Assembly (NCBI RefSeq): GCF_904846685.1
Contig: NZ_CAJHBQ010000002.1
Location: 62,001-126,000 of the forward strand
DNA length: 64,000 nucleotides
Source: Psychrobacter submarinus
Lineage (GTDB): Bacteria; Pseudomonadota; Gammaproteobacteria; Pseudomonadales; Moraxellaceae
Reading direction: 5' to 3'
Shown: piece by piece, positions 34,834 to 44,787 of the stretch
Position numbering within the stretch: the first letter of the stretch is position 1
Layout of the letters: each line of letters opens with the position of its first letter
Program-made: the position numbers and the translations under genes
The notes under the pieces: generated by a model
Database searches by the model: none
What the model was told of the DNA's origin: nothing
The model's input: the letters and a program-made list of their open reading frames with translations, nothing else

Positions 34834-36150
34834 ATGGTTTCAACATTGGCAGCGAAGCGCCTAAGCGCACTACTTTTTTCTGTTTTATTTCTAGCAGCAT
34901 GTGGCGGCGGCGGGGGCAGCGATTCAGACACGAGTTCTGGCGCAGATGAATCTATTGAGCCTGAAGTAGAGAGTGATATTATAGTTTCAGACCCAATTGT
35001 TTCAGACTCAGATACGCCTAACACTGATAAGCCAGAGGACGAACAAGATGAATCAGTAGATCCCGCCCTACCAATCCCACCTACAGCAGATGATAAAGAC
35101 CCGACTACCCCTCCAGCGACTCCGCCAGTAAGTAATAACCCTCAAGCGGTTTTGATCGCAAATAATGAGTTTAGTATTGCTCGTACCAGCTGTGGCCTTG
35201 GCGGACTGCAAATGGATAAGGAACTCGCTAGTATCGCCAGTCAGCATAGTCGCTATATCCAGCATGTGTTTGCGAATAGCACCCCAACCGTTTTTAATCC
35301 TCATTATGAAAATAAGATCAGTAATAACACTGATGTCACCGGCCAGAACAATCCATTTTTTGGCGGGGTTAGTTTTTCTGAGCGACTCGCAAACGCCCAG
35401 TACGAGAATCTAAAATACGGTGCGACTGAAAATATTGCCCAGACGATTTACTACAGCTCTTTAGGGACGCTTATCAGCGCTGATAACGCTGCCAGCTCGA
35501 TGGCAAAGTCATTATTGGCAGCGCCTTACCATCTGCGTTCATTGATGCGAGCAAGCTCAAGCGTAGTCGGAACTGAGGTGGTCAGTTACAAGCCTTTTAA
35601 TAAGGATCCCGAAAAAAATCAGGGTTATGTATTAGTCACTCATGCAGCAGCGACCGCGGCAAGTGTAAATGATACGGCGCAGGGGATTTTTACTTATCCT
35701 TGTGATGGCGTCACTGGCACAGTTACTGCACTATACAACGAAAGTCCTAATCCATTTAGAAATCCAAATGGTGGGCCTCCTACTCGAGATTTGAAAATCA
35801 ATCCAATTGGCCAGCCTGTTTATATCAACATGCCTTCAGCTCAAAGCATCGAAGTGCGTAATGTTGAATTCCGTGATTTGAAACGTAAAACGAATGTATT
35901 GGTCAAACTGTTGGATAGTAATGATGATCCGTTTAAAGGGACTAATTTTGAACTACCAGCAAATGAGGCCTTTATCATGCCGCTCACAGACAGCCTAAAA
36001 AGCTGTGAGGCTAAACGTACTCAGAATCAAAGTCAGCAGTGTGGACTGTACGGTAATACTGAGTACCGCGTCAGCTTCGATGTGTTAGTCGATAATAAAG
36101 ATCTACAAAGCAAATCATTTACCTTTAAAACCGGCGCTGTCAATTATTAG
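34834..36150 (+). CDS. CAP-domain lipoprotein
   Basis: A 438-residue secreted lipoprotein: signal peptide ending in lipobox LAACG, a GGGGGS linker and a long acidic, Pro/Thr-rich spacer to about residue 105. A CAP/SCP-like domain follows with HSRYIQHVFANS, ENKI, YGATENIAQ, and HLRSLMRASSSVVGTEVV near QGYVLVTHAA. A C-terminal beta-rich part ends with QCGLYGNTEYRVSFDV. CAP domains in bacteria are poorly characterised. AAGGA precedes ATGATG; I take the second. Paralogue of the next gene. Confidence 0.82.
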   Translation: MVSTLAAKRLSALLFSVLFLAACGGGGGSDSDTSSGADESIEPEVESDIIVSDPIVSDSDTPNTDKPEDEQDESVDPALPIPPTADDKDPTTPPATPPVSNNPQAVLIANNEFSIARTSCGLGGLQMDKELASIASQHSRYIQHVFANSTPTVFNPHYENKISNNTDVTGQNNPFFGGVSFSERLANAQYENLKYGATENIAQTIYYSSLGTLISADNAASSMAKSLLAAPYHLRSLMRASSSVVGTEVVSYKPFNKDPEKNQGYVLVTHAAATAASVNDTAQGIFTYPCDGVTGTVTALYNESPNPFRNPNGGPPTRDLKINPIGQPVYINMPSAQSIEVRNVEFRDLKRKTNVLVKLLDSNDDPFKGTNFELPANEAFIMPLTDSLKSCEAKRTQNQSQQCGLYGNTEYRVSFDVLVDNKDLQSKSFTFKTGAVNY

Positions 36151-36286
36151 TCGCTATGGTTAAAATAAGCAGCAATAAGCAACGCTGAGATCCATTGGCT
36201 TTATAGCGTTAAGCTTGATGGCCAAACGCACTATTACAATGCACCGTCAATATTAACGACAAAACTTATGACTAAAAGGGGAGTCA

Positions 36287-37606
36287 GTGAGCGCTAGATC
36301 TTCTGCTATCATGCCGGTGTTATTATTGGCTTTGCTATTGCTAATACCTGCCGATGACGGAGTAAAAAGAGCCTATCTACCAGCACTTTATCTACAAGAT
36401 GTAAAAGCGGCGATAGCACACTTGCAGTTAGAGGAGGCGTTTGCAGTCTTAGGTATAGAGATCGATGAGCAAGTTGATACGAGTATTTTAGCCCAAAAGG
36501 ATAATAAGTTAAGCTCAGGTGAAAAGACTCAAAACCATGACAATAATGATAGTAATGACGATAATAACAGTAACGAAAGTATTAACGTCGATAATGATGA
36601 TAATGCATCGGCTATAGCTAATAAGGTGTTTAATGACGCTAGAAGCCGCTGTGGCCTTGACACTTTATCGCCAGATGCTGAGCTTAAACAAGTCGCGTTA
36701 GGCCATGCGAACTATATTAAATACATTTTTGCTCATTCGCAGCCCTCGCTATTTTATCCGCACTATCAAAACGAGATTAAAGATATTAAAGCGGTTACTA
36801 GCAGCAATAACCCGCACTATAGCGGCCTAGATATCAAAAACCGCTTATTCAATGCCAGCTACGCCAATCTAAAGTATGGCTTCACAGAAAACATCGCACA
36901 GAGTATGTATTACCATTCTGCAGGCGAGCTACTCTCCGCAGAAGCGATAACCACTTCGATGGCTAGATCCTTGCTTGCCGCGCCTTATCATCTGCGCTCG
37001 CTGATGCAGCCAAGCTCGAAAGTAGTAGGGACGGCGGTCGTCGCCTACAAGCCCTATAATAAAGACACGCGCAATAATCAAGGCTATGTGCTAGTCAGCA
37101 ACGCCGCTGCTACAGCTGACACGGTAGATGCTAACTATGCTGGTGTTTTAACTTATCCGTGCCAAGGCGTAACCAGCACAGTAACGGCTCTTTATAACGA
37201 AACCCCAGATCCAGTAAAGCATACCGGCCGCGACTTAAGTACCGATCCTATAGGTCAGCCTATCTATATCAAAGTGGCAGCAGCCGACACTATTCAGATT
37301 ATCAACATTCGCTTTTATGATGAGCTGCGCAGAACAGCGATACCGACGCAAGTACTTGACTATCAATCAGATCCTTACCTAAATACAGACTATAAACTGC
37401 CCAAAAACGAAGCTTTTATCTTACCTATCACAGACGCAGTCGATAGCTGTAAGGCTAGCATAAAGCAGACAATGATAAAAAAAGCAAACAACTGCGGCTT
37501 GCAGGGCAACACTGAATATAAAGTAAGCTTCGATGTCATCATAAATGACCAACGCCTGATCAGTAAGTCGTTTAGCTTTATGACAGGCGAGGTGAACTAC
37601 TCATAA
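36287..37606 (+). CDS. CAP-domain protein, second tandem paralogue
   Basis: 439 residues from a GTG with GGGGAG upstream. The N-terminus MPVLLLALLLLIP could be a signal or membrane anchor, but the lipobox cysteine of its neighbour is absent. A linker rich in Asn and Asp (about residues 75-110) precedes the CAP domain: HANYIKYIFAHS, YGFTENIAQSMYYHS, HLRSLMQPSSKVVGTAVV and NQGYVLVSNAAATA. The C-terminus ends NCGLQGNTEYKVSFDV, like the first copy. The two genes are 136 bases apart and arose by duplication; localisation has probably diverged. Confidence 0.8.
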   Translation: MSARSSAIMPVLLLALLLLIPADDGVKRAYLPALYLQDVKAAIAHLQLEEAFAVLGIEIDEQVDTSILAQKDNKLSSGEKTQNHDNNDSNDDNNSNESINVDNDDNASAIANKVFNDARSRCGLDTLSPDAELKQVALGHANYIKYIFAHSQPSLFYPHYQNEIKDIKAVTSSNNPHYSGLDIKNRLFNASYANLKYGFTENIAQSMYYHSAGELLSAEAITTSMARSLLAAPYHLRSLMQPSSKVVGTAVVAYKPYNKDTRNNQGYVLVSNAAATADTVDANYAGVLTYPCQGVTSTVTALYNETPDPVKHTGRDLSTDPIGQPIYIKVAAADTIQIINIRFYDELRRTAIPTQVLDYQSDPYLNTDYKLPKNEAFILPITDAVDSCKASIKQTMIKKANNCGLQGNTEYKVSFDVIINDQRLISKSFSFMTGEVNYS

Positions 37607-37652
37607 ATGAGCAGTCATCGAAAACTGAGTCGTCAGCATAGCCTTTTAATTA

Positions 37653-37957
37653 GGGCGTGTTGAACATTCACAAATGCGCACTGCTGATCGCTACTAGTTT
37701 ATCAAAGCTGTGTTCTAGTCGTCGTTAAAATTGCAGGTAATGCTTATTGCATTGGCTAGCTGATTTTATTTAAACAGTCACAACGACTAGGGCGATTTTA
37801 GCATCAGCCCTTACTACAACAATAGGGACAGGACTATTTTTTGCCGCTTTATTGATAAAAATAGACGCTTAGAACGACTAAACTTACCATTTTTATCTGC
37901 AAATCGCCTAAAAAATAGTCTCTGTCAGTGCCATGGTCGAATGTTCAACACGCCCTA
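37653..37957 (+). mobile_element. TA-flanked palindromic MITE, copy 5 (305 bp)
   Basis: Perfect terminal repeats and TA flanks; long-lobe variant nearly identical to copy 2. It lies between the convergent CAP-domain and DUF924 genes, 46 bases after one stop and 32 after the other, so it could form a 3' hairpin for both transcripts. Confidence 0.95.
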
Positions 37958-37989
37958 TAATCCTTTAAGTATAGACCTCTAATCTGCGC

Positions 37990-38655
37990 CTAAAATGAAG
38001 AGCCCGGCTGCTGCAAAAACTCTTTTTCTTTGTCAGTCGACTCTCGGCCCAAAGTCTCATTACGATGCGGATAGCGACCAAATTGCTCAATAATATCTTT
38101 ATGACGATGCTCAAACCCTAATGTACTTTCATCATTAAGCTGCTCAAATAATGGCAAATACTGCTCATGAATGGCTAAGGATTCAGAATGCATAAATGGC
38201 ATGATAGTAAAGCGTCGCCATTCCATCGGTAAGCTATCAAAATGCGGCTGCTTGATCGCTTCTTGCGCAAGCACTACTGCCATGCCGTCTTGTGAAAAAG
38301 CACAAGGCTTGCCGCGGCATAAATTACGCGAGAACTGATCTAAGACAATAATCTCCGCCAAGCGTCCGGCGAGATTGGTAATGGAGCTATTGGCGTCGGC
38401 TTTATTGTCGCCGCGGCGCCAGTGAGCGCACTCACCATGTATAGCTGCTTGCCAAATTTTGCCAAACTTTGACTCAATACGCTGATCAAAATCGTCGTTT
38501 TTCTCAAACCAGTAAGGCTCGTTGTCTTCATTAAACCAAAATTCTAATACGGCACGCGCATCAGCATTGATATGTTGTAGATTAATATCTTCAGCATTTA
38601 TTTTATTATGATTCGCTTGACTAGCGCTGGTAGAATAACCGGTTGAGAGTGACAT
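37990..38655 (-). CDS. DUF924 family protein
   Basis: A 221-residue soluble protein with the family signature: VLEFWFNEDNEPYWFEKND, then IIVLDQFSRNLCRG, then FTIMPFMHSESLAIHEQ and QFGRYPHRNETLGRES at the C-terminus. The fold is TPR-like helical; biochemical role unknown. AGGAGAATAGCTT before ATG supports the start. The first 30 residues are outside the domain and look disordered. Confidence 0.88.
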   Translation of the reverse strand: MSLSTGYSTSASQANHNKINAEDINLQHINADARAVLEFWFNEDNEPYWFEKNDDFDQRIESKFGKIWQAAIHGECAHWRRGDNKADANSSITNLAGRLAEIIVLDQFSRNLCRGKPCAFSQDGMAVVLAQEAIKQPHFDSLPMEWRRFTIMPFMHSESLAIHEQYLPLFEQLNDESTLGFEHRHKDIIEQFGRYPHRNETLGRESTDKEKEFLQQPGSSF

Positions 38656-38859
38656 AAGCTATTCTCCTAGTAATGAATTTAGCTTACTATAACTTAAATA
38701 GTAGCTACGGTCATGATGTTAAAATGTAGTATCCCTTGTGCTTGCAAAAGCGAATATAAACCTTATTATTAATCGCTACGAATGACCATCTGCCATCTGC
38801 TTCGACTCTTTAACCTATACTATTCCACTTTTTTGCTTATCTGATTTAGGCTGCTTTAT

Positions 38860-40071
38860 ATGAATTCAGTAAACCCATCCTTAAAGGCTTCCAAAGTGTC
38901 GTCTCAATTACCAGCGACTCCTTATTATTTACTCGATGAGGCGGCAATCGTCAGCAATATGCAGATTATCGCGCGTCTATGTGAGCTATCAGGAGCCAAG
39001 GCGTTACTCGCGCTTAAGTGCTTTGCAACTTGGGGAGTCTTTGACACGATGCAGCCCTATTTGCACGGTACAACTTCATCGTCACTCAATGAGGTGCGTT
39101 TAGGTTTTGAGACGTTTGGCGGCGCGCAAGATAAAGAGACGCATGCTTATAGTGTGGCTTATAGCAGTGATGAGATAGATGAGGTATTGAGCTATGCCGA
39201 TAAGATTATCTTTAATTCTATCTCGCAGCTCACCGCTTTTAAAGAGCAAGCCTATGCACAAAACATTCCTGTAGGCTTGCGTCTGAACCCTAAGACCAGT
39301 AATTCTTCTTTTATCATTGCTGATCCAGCGCGCCCGTTCAGTCGTTTGGGCGAGCATGACAAAGATAAAATTGCAGCGGTGCTTGCTGATATTAGTGGCG
39401 TGATGATTCACAATAACTGCGAGAACGATAGCTTTGAGGCGTTCAGCGATAGTTTGGCAGATATCGAAGCGAAGTTTGGTGATGTTTTAGCTGAGCTCGA
39501 GTGGGTAAGTCTCGGCGGCGGTATTCACTTTATTGCGCCTGATTATCCATTAGAAAAACTGGCCGATAGGCTAAAAAGCTTTAGCGAAAAATACGGCGTG
39601 CAAGTCTATCTTGAGCCAGGCGAGGCGAGTATCCATAGCGCGGGCACGCTCGTAACAACGGTGCTCGATACGCTGCACAATGAAAAAAACATCGCAGTGG
39701 TTGATGCTTCTATCGAAGCACATATGCTCGATTTGCTTATTTACCAAGAGTCGGCAGCTATCGCGGCTATCAATGACGAGGCCGTCGATATCTTGCCCGC
39801 TGCAGAAATCTGTAATCAGCAGGCGCTAGACAATACCATCGTTTGTGGTCGTTCTTGCCTAGCGGGTGATATTTTTGGCGAATATGCGCTAGCGGATAAA
39901 CTCAAGGTAGGCGACCAAATAAGCTTTGCTAATGCCGCAGGCTATACTATGGTGAAAAAAAACTGGTTCAATGGCGTCAACATGCCAGCCATTGTAATTC
40001 GCCGTTTAGATGGCAGCATTGATATCCAGCGTGAGTTTGATTATCAAGATTATAAAGCGAGCTTGTCTTAA
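38860..40071 (+). CDS. nspC: Carboxynorspermidine decarboxylase
   Basis: PLP enzyme that decarboxylates carboxy(nor)spermidine to (nor)spermidine. The 403 residues contain LLALKCFATWGVF (PLP lysine in ALKCF), GTTSSSLNEVRLG, SLGGGIHF, YLEPGEA and CGRSCLAGDIFGEY. It belongs to the alternative polyamine route from aspartate semialdehyde, together with the next gene, which supplies its substrate. The first 15 residues are variable. No strong ribosome site before the ATG. Confidence 0.92.
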   Translation: MNSVNPSLKASKVSSQLPATPYYLLDEAAIVSNMQIIARLCELSGAKALLALKCFATWGVFDTMQPYLHGTTSSSLNEVRLGFETFGGAQDKETHAYSVAYSSDEIDEVLSYADKIIFNSISQLTAFKEQAYAQNIPVGLRLNPKTSNSSFIIADPARPFSRLGEHDKDKIAAVLADISGVMIHNNCENDSFEAFSDSLADIEAKFGDVLAELEWVSLGGGIHFIAPDYPLEKLADRLKSFSEKYGVQVYLEPGEASIHSAGTLVTTVLDTLHNEKNIAVVDASIEAHMLDLLIYQESAAIAAINDEAVDILPAAEICNQQALDNTIVCGRSCLAGDIFGEYALADKLKVGDQISFANAAGYTMVKKNWFNGVNMPAIVIRRLDGSIDIQREFDYQDYKASLS

Positions 40072-40112
40072 TTTTTACTCGCTAGATAGTGCTAAAAAAA
40101 GGATAAAATTGT

Positions 40113-40277
40113 TATAATTGCACTAGGTAAAGGTTATAAGACAAATAATAGTTTTTGCCCGACGGGTGTATGGGTTTTCCTCGGTCTTCCTTTTTAATTC
40201 ATACACATCATTCATCTGTTACTGTTTTGCATAGCCACCTCTGTGGCATCGGCAGGAACACAAAGGAGGATTGTTCA
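40113..40277 (+). promoter_or_regulatory. Structured leader before carboxynorspermidine dehydrogenase
   Basis: Begins near a TATAAT (40113-40118). It then holds a GTGTATG / CATACAC stem (40166-40172 with 40200-40206) enclosing a pyrimidine-rich loop, a GCCAC-ctct-GTGGC hairpin (40234-40247), and AAAGGAGG (40262-40269) followed by a TTG start. The layout could be a cis-acting control element; no known riboswitch recognised. Confidence 0.45.
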
Positions 40278-41543
40278 TTGAACATAAGTCAAACCAAGCT
40301 TAATAAAAAAGACGTTCTTATTATCGGCGCAGGCGGCGTGGCGCAAGTGGTCGCGCATAAATGTGCCATGCATAATGACGTACTCGGCGAGATTCATATT
40401 GCCTCGCGTACTAAGGCCAAATGTGATGAGATAGCGCAAAGCGTCCATGACAAAAACAGCTTTAAACGTCCAGCGACGTTGCACACTCATCAAGTCGATG
40501 CGATGGACAGTGCAGCGCTGATCAAACTTATCAACGACACGGGTATTGAGATCCTTATCAATGTCGGCTCAGCCTTTATTAATATGAGTGTACTAGAAGC
40601 TTGTATTGAGACAGGAGTGGCTTATATCGACACTGCTATACACGAAGATCCGCGCAAGATTTGTGAAACCCCGCCTTGGTATAACAATTATGAGTGGCAA
40701 CGCAAGCAGCGCTGCGCTGATAATAATGTCACTGCTATCTTGGGCGCAGGGTTTGATCCGGGCGTGGTCAACGCTTACGCGCGCCTCGGCTATGACATGA
40801 TGGATAAAGGTTCAGTCACTGATATCGACATCATCGATATTAACGCTGGCAGCCATGGTAAATACTTTGCAACCAACTTCGACCCTGAGATTAACTTTCG
40901 CGAGTTCACCGGCACGGTTTACTCTTGGCAAGATAGCCAATGGCAAACCAACGATATGTTCGAGGTCAAGCGTACCGATGATCTGCCTGTCGTTGGCGTG
41001 CAAAACAGCTATTTAAGCGGACATGACGAGATTCATTCGCTATCAGCCAATCTAGATGTACCGAATATTCGCTTTTGGATGGGTTTTGGTGAGCACTACA
41101 TTAATGTCTTTACCGTCCTACAAAGTCTGGGCTTGCTCTCTGAGCAGCCAGTGACGACTGCCGAAGGTCAAGAAGTGATTCCGCTCAAAGTAGTCAAAGC
41201 GGTATTGCCAGATCCTAGCTCGCTTGCACCTAATTATACAGGCAAGACTTGTATTGGTGATAAAGTCAAAGGACAGATAGACGGTGTTGATTCTGAGGTG
41301 TTTATCTACAACGTCTCTGACCATAAAGAGGCCTATAATGAAGTGGGTAGCCAAGGTATCTCCTATACTGCAGGCGTGCCACCCGTCGCAGCCGCTATGC
41401 TTGTCGCGACTGGGGAGTGGGACACCGGCAAGATGGTCAATGTCGAGGAGCTAGACGCTAAGCCATTCATTAATCTACTTAATAAGATAGGTCTGCCAAC
41501 GCGTATTCAAGACGCCAACGGAGACAGAGCGCTCGAATTTTAG
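40278..41543 (+). CDS. Carboxynorspermidine (carboxyspermidine) dehydrogenase, saccharopine dehydrogenase family
   Basis: Condenses aspartate semialdehyde with a diamine and reduces the product to carboxy(nor)spermidine, the NspC substrate. The 421 residues open with VLIIGAGGVAQVVAHKCA (Rossmann) and contain ASRTKAKCDEIA, GAGFDPGVVNAYAR and NFDPEINFREF. The start I choose is TTG at 40278-40280 because AAAGGAGG lies eight bases upstream. The frame is open back to 40155, but that stretch overlaps the structured leader and has no ribosome site. Forms a pathway pair with nspC, 206 bases upstream. Confidence 0.9.
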   Translation: MNISQTKLNKKDVLIIGAGGVAQVVAHKCAMHNDVLGEIHIASRTKAKCDEIAQSVHDKNSFKRPATLHTHQVDAMDSAALIKLINDTGIEILINVGSAFINMSVLEACIETGVAYIDTAIHEDPRKICETPPWYNNYEWQRKQRCADNNVTAILGAGFDPGVVNAYARLGYDMMDKGSVTDIDIIDINAGSHGKYFATNFDPEINFREFTGTVYSWQDSQWQTNDMFEVKRTDDLPVVGVQNSYLSGHDEIHSLSANLDVPNIRFWMGFGEHYINVFTVLQSLGLLSEQPVTTAEGQEVIPLKVVKAVLPDPSSLAPNYTGKTCIGDKVKGQIDGVDSEVFIYNVSDHKEAYNEVGSQGISYTAGVPPVAAAMLVATGEWDTGKMVNVEELDAKPFINLLNKIGLPTRIQDANGDRALEF

Positions 41544-41561
41544 GTTAAATATTAGTTTTAT

Positions 41562-41595
41562 AAAAAAGCTTATCTGTTATAGATAGGCTTTTTTT
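41562..41595 (+). terminator. Rho-independent terminator after the polyamine genes
   Basis: Hairpin AAAAAGC(T)TATCT-GTTAT-AGATA(G)GCTTTTT with a T run. Confidence 0.85.
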
Positions 41596-41660
41596 GTAGA
41601 CGCTGATATAGTTGATTAAGCTGATATATTTAATTAAAAAATATTAATAAGGACTAACCA

Positions 41661-41867
41661 ATGGCAAAAATCCTAATTATTTTGGGAGCTATATTAGTAG
41701 TAATAGGGGCTATTTGGCTAGTGTTTCCAAGCCTGTTTTCGTGGATAGGCAATCTACCAGGCGACATCAAGCACAGCTCTGGCAATACCAAAATTTACTT
41801 TCCAATAATGACAATGATTGTGATAAGCGTTGTAGCAAGCATTCTGCTGAATCTATTTAATCGCTAA
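41661..41867 (+). CDS. DUF2905 family small membrane protein
   Basis: 68 residues: an N-terminal membrane helix (ILIILGAILVVIGAIWLV), the family motif WIGNLPGDIKH, then YFPIMTMIVISVVASILLNL as a second helix. Function is unknown in all bacteria. AAGGA precedes the ATG. It stands between a terminator and the GMC oxidoreductase gene as a separate unit. Confidence 0.88.
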   Translation: MAKILIILGAILVVIGAIWLVFPSLFSWIGNLPGDIKHSSGNTKIYFPIMTMIVISVVASILLNLFNR

Positions 41868-42007
41868 AAAGTCATGTCAGTTTTAGCCTAGAGTTTTGTT
41901 AAATTTTCTAAGCAGCGCTAGCTAATTCTGCTATAGTGAAATGACTGTATCGCGTTATATGATCGGTACTATCTATTAGTAAGCTATTAGCAAGGAGCGC
42001 TTTTCTC

Positions 42008-43684
42008 ATGGAATTTGACTATGTCATTATCGGCGGCGGCTCAGCAGGATGCGTGATGGCCAGCCGCTTATCAGAAGATCCAACTATCTCAGTGTGCCTA
42101 TTAGAGTTTGGCGGCGACGGCAAAGATTTGGCCGTACGTGTGCCTGCAGGCGTCATCATGATGATGCGCGACAAGCCAGTAAAGATCAACAACTGGGCAT
42201 TCAATACTGTACCGCAAACCCAGCTCAATAATCGCATAGGATATCAGCCGCGCGGACAGTGTTTGGGCGGCTCATCCGCTATTAATGCGATGGTCTATAC
42301 TCGCGGTAGTGCCAAAGACTATAATCGCTGGGCAGATAACGGCTGCGAGGGTTGGGGCTTTGATGATATGCTGCCTTTTTTCAAAAAAGCCGAAAACAAT
42401 ATTCGTGGTGGCGACGAGCATCACGGCGACTCAGGTCCCCTGCATGTGTCTGAGTTATTGAGCCCGCGGCCTATCTCTAAAGCCTTTGTTGATGCTTGTG
42501 TGGCTAATGGTCTCGACGCCAACGACGACTTTAATGGTACAAAGCAAGACGGCGCGGGCCTATATCAAGTCACCCACTTCCATGGCGATAAGCAGGGCCA
42601 GCGCTGTTCAGCCGCCGCCGCTTACTTGCACCCTATTGAAGAGCGTCCGAACCTCACCATCATCACCGGCGCTATGGTATCCAAGGTTATCATAGAAGAT
42701 AAGCGCGCCACGGGTGTCGCTTACGTCAAGCATGGTGAAGAATATACGGTCAGCGCTCTCGAAGAGGTGCTACTATGCGCGGGCGCGTTCGGCTCTCCAA
42801 AGACGTTGATGCTATCAGGTATTGGTCCAAAAGAGCACTTAGAGCAGCACGGTATCGAGGTGATTCAGGAGTCGCCGGATGTTGGCGGTAACTTGCAAGA
42901 TCACTTAGATGTGGTGTTCGATTATAAGGTCAATACCAAAGACATCATCGGTATCGGCCTAAGCACGGTTGCGCAGATGACGTCCGCCTTAGGACAATGG
43001 CGCAAAGATGGGACGGGCATACTATCGACCAATTATGCCGAAGGCGGCGCTTTTTATAGCGCTACGGATAAGACGCCAAAAGACTGGCCTGACACTCAGC
43101 TGCATTTTGTCATCTCGCGTGTGATTAATCACGGACGTGAGCTGAAGTGGGGTTACGGCGTTTCAGTACACAGCTGCTATTTGCGCCCTGAGAGCCGTGG
43201 CACAGTGAGACTGGCGTCAACCGATCCTAGCGAGCCGCCACTGATTGATCCCAATTATTTGTCAAACGACAAAGATGTAGAGTTTATGGTCGCGGGCGCC
43301 GAGCGTGCTCGCGCTATTATGGAAGAAGCGCCTCTTGCCAAGTTCATCACCGAGGACTATGCCGCGCCTTATATCAAAAAAGATGGCTTGCTTGGTTATA
43401 TTCGCAATAAGTCCGACACCATTTATCATCCTGTCGGTACTTGCCGTATGGGCACAGATGAGCTGTCGGTTGTCGATACGGATCTGAAGGTGCGCGGTAT
43501 TGAGGGCTTACGGGTGATTGATGCGTCGATTATGCCGACACTGATTAGCGCTAATACCAACGCACCAACCATTGCTATCGCCGAAAAGATAGCCGAACAA
43601 ATGAAATCAGAACGTTATAGCAGTGGAAGCGTGCCGACGCAGATCACTAACTATGCCAAAGCTGAGCACGTAGCAGCAGGGTAA
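42008..43684 (+). CDS. GMC-family FAD-dependent alcohol/choline dehydrogenase
   Basis: FAD oxidoreductase, 558 residues. [19 protein letters not shown] near residue 3 binds [21 protein letters not shown] and [16 protein letters not shown] are the two GMC signature regions, and [10 protein letters not shown] plus [14 protein letters not shown] close the C-terminus. It resembles AlkJ-type alcohol dehydrogenases at least as much as choline dehydrogenase (BetA), and no bet genes are adjacent. AAGGAG precedes the ATG. Confidence 0.9.
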   Translation: MEFDYVIIGGGSAGCVMASRLSEDPTISVCLLEFGGDGKDLAVRVPAGVIMMMRDKPVKINNWAFNTVPQTQLNNRIGYQPRGQCLGGSSAINAMVYTRGSAKDYNRWADNGCEGWGFDDMLPFFKKAENNIRGGDEHHGDSGPLHVSELLSPRPISKAFVDACVANGLDANDDFNGTKQDGAGLYQVTHFHGDKQGQRCSAAAAYLHPIEERPNLTIITGAMVSKVIIEDKRATGVAYVKHGEEYTVSALEEVLLCAGAFGSPKTLMLSGIGPKEHLEQHGIEVIQESPDVGGNLQDHLDVVFDYKVNTKDIIGIGLSTVAQMTSALGQWRKDGTGILSTNYAEGGAFYSATDKTPKDWPDTQLHFVISRVINHGRELKWGYGVSVHSCYLRPESRGTVRLASTDPSEPPLIDPNYLSNDKDVEFMVAGAERARAIMEEAPLAKFITEDYAAPYIKKDGLLGYIRNKSDTIYHPVGTCRMGTDELSVVDTDLKVRGIEGLRVIDASIMPTLISANTNAPTIAIAEKIAEQMKSERYSSGSVPTQITNYAKAEHVAAG

Positions 43685-43728
43685 TCAAGCTTTTGAAGCT
43701 AAACAAGCTATTAGAGTTTAAATAAAGT

Positions 43729-43758
43729 TTTCTAGTGTTTTAATACTAGAAGGCTTTT
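43729..43758 (+). terminator. Terminator after the GMC dehydrogenase
   Basis: Hairpin TTCTAGT-GTTTTAAT-ACTAGAA followed by GGCTTTTT. The remaining bases to 44004 are AT-rich with no gene I can support. Confidence 0.75.
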
Positions 43759-44004
43759 TAAGTAATCACAATTTTATCTTAATAGTTTTTATCATCTGCT
43801 TAAAAGGGCAATATAACGCTTTAACCGTAGGTGATATGAAGCTACAAACCGTCATAAAGCATGATTCGTTTTACAAAAAGCTAAGGCATGACTAGCAAGG
43901 GAGTATAGAGTTGTGCACTAAGAAGATGTAACAAAGTGATTTTGCAAGTGATATTTTAGACCTTGCAAACAACATTGAGTTTATGAGATATCAATTGGGG
44001 GTTT

Positions 44005-44523
44005 ATGAAAATAGGTGATAGCAAAGAAAATAGGTTTGCAAATATAGAGCAGAGCAGCATGAACGGTTATGCACCAGAATATACAAAAAAAGAAAAAATA
44101 GTATTATTAGCTAAATATCTTACTATTGCAGCCGGTTCGATAGCTTTGATTGAGTGGTACTTACTACCCAAATTTAGCTTGTATATTGATAACATCAGTT
44201 GCTACGATTATAAATGGTTCACAGGTTTTGAGATTATGTTCTATGGATTGTTTGTAGGATTCCCTTTAGGGCTAGCAATAATATTGTTTTGTTTAGAAGG
44301 ATTCAGAAATCTTAAAGTACTCCAACTAAATCAAAACCCTCTACCTAATGAGAAGGTTTGGAAACCGACCAAGTATAGTTACGGTTTAAAAGCAAAAGTA
44401 AAACCAATTGGTTTCTTTACTCTACTGACTTTACTGGTGCTGTTGAGTATTCTTGGCGCATATAAAGCAAGTCAGCTCCTCGCTAATGATACTCTCACAG
44501 ACGATGCACCCTGTTTAGTCTAA
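44005..44523 (+). CDS. Hypothetical membrane protein
   Basis: 172 residues with three hydrophobic segments (about 33-54, 72-98 and 137-160) and a basic, soluble N-terminus. The segment between the second and third helices (LNQNPLPNEKVWKPTKYSYG) is polar. Lower GC and more AAA/ATA codons than its neighbours suggest it may have been acquired. No family recognised. GGGGGTTT before the ATG could serve as a weak ribosome site. Confidence 0.65.
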   Translation: MKIGDSKENRFANIEQSSMNGYAPEYTKKEKIVLLAKYLTIAAGSIALIEWYLLPKFSLYIDNISCYDYKWFTGFEIMFYGLFVGFPLGLAIILFCLEGFRNLKVLQLNQNPLPNEKVWKPTKYSYGLKAKVKPIGFFTLLTLLVLLSILGAYKASQLLANDTLTDDAPCLV

Positions 44524-44608
44524 CTATAGTGATAATGCTCAAAGCAAGAGCCTAAATATAGCAGTTCAAGTAGAATGATTTAGCTCAAGCGCTATCGAAT
44601 TAAAACTA

Positions 44609-44787
44609 TCAATCCTCAACCTGCCTTTTATTACTCAAATAAATCAAATAAAGCGCGCCCGTCAGCCGAATCCCAAAAATACTGCTAATCACCTGATTTT
44701 CTCTCCTAAAGGCCCTAGAAATGCCGCTTCAGTGGCGAGCGCCATACCGCCCGATACTACGAATAACAATACCAAGATCTGCTTCAT
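44609..44787 (-). pseudogene. Possible frameshifted remnant of a small membrane protein
   Basis: Minus strand: ATG at 44787 opens MKQILVLLFVVSGGMALA... for 32 residues to a TGA. After a two-base shift, translation continues ISSIFGIRLTGALYLIYLSN to a TGA at 44609. Both halves look like hydrophobic membrane segments with a loop between, so a frameshift in a once continuous gene is plausible. No family assigned. Confidence 0.35.

Noticed and set aside
40155-40277. 41-residue N-terminal extension of the carboxynorspermidine dehydrogenase
   Set aside because: No ribosome site before 40155, and AAAGGAGG lies directly before the TTG at 40278; the Rossmann fold begins just after that start.
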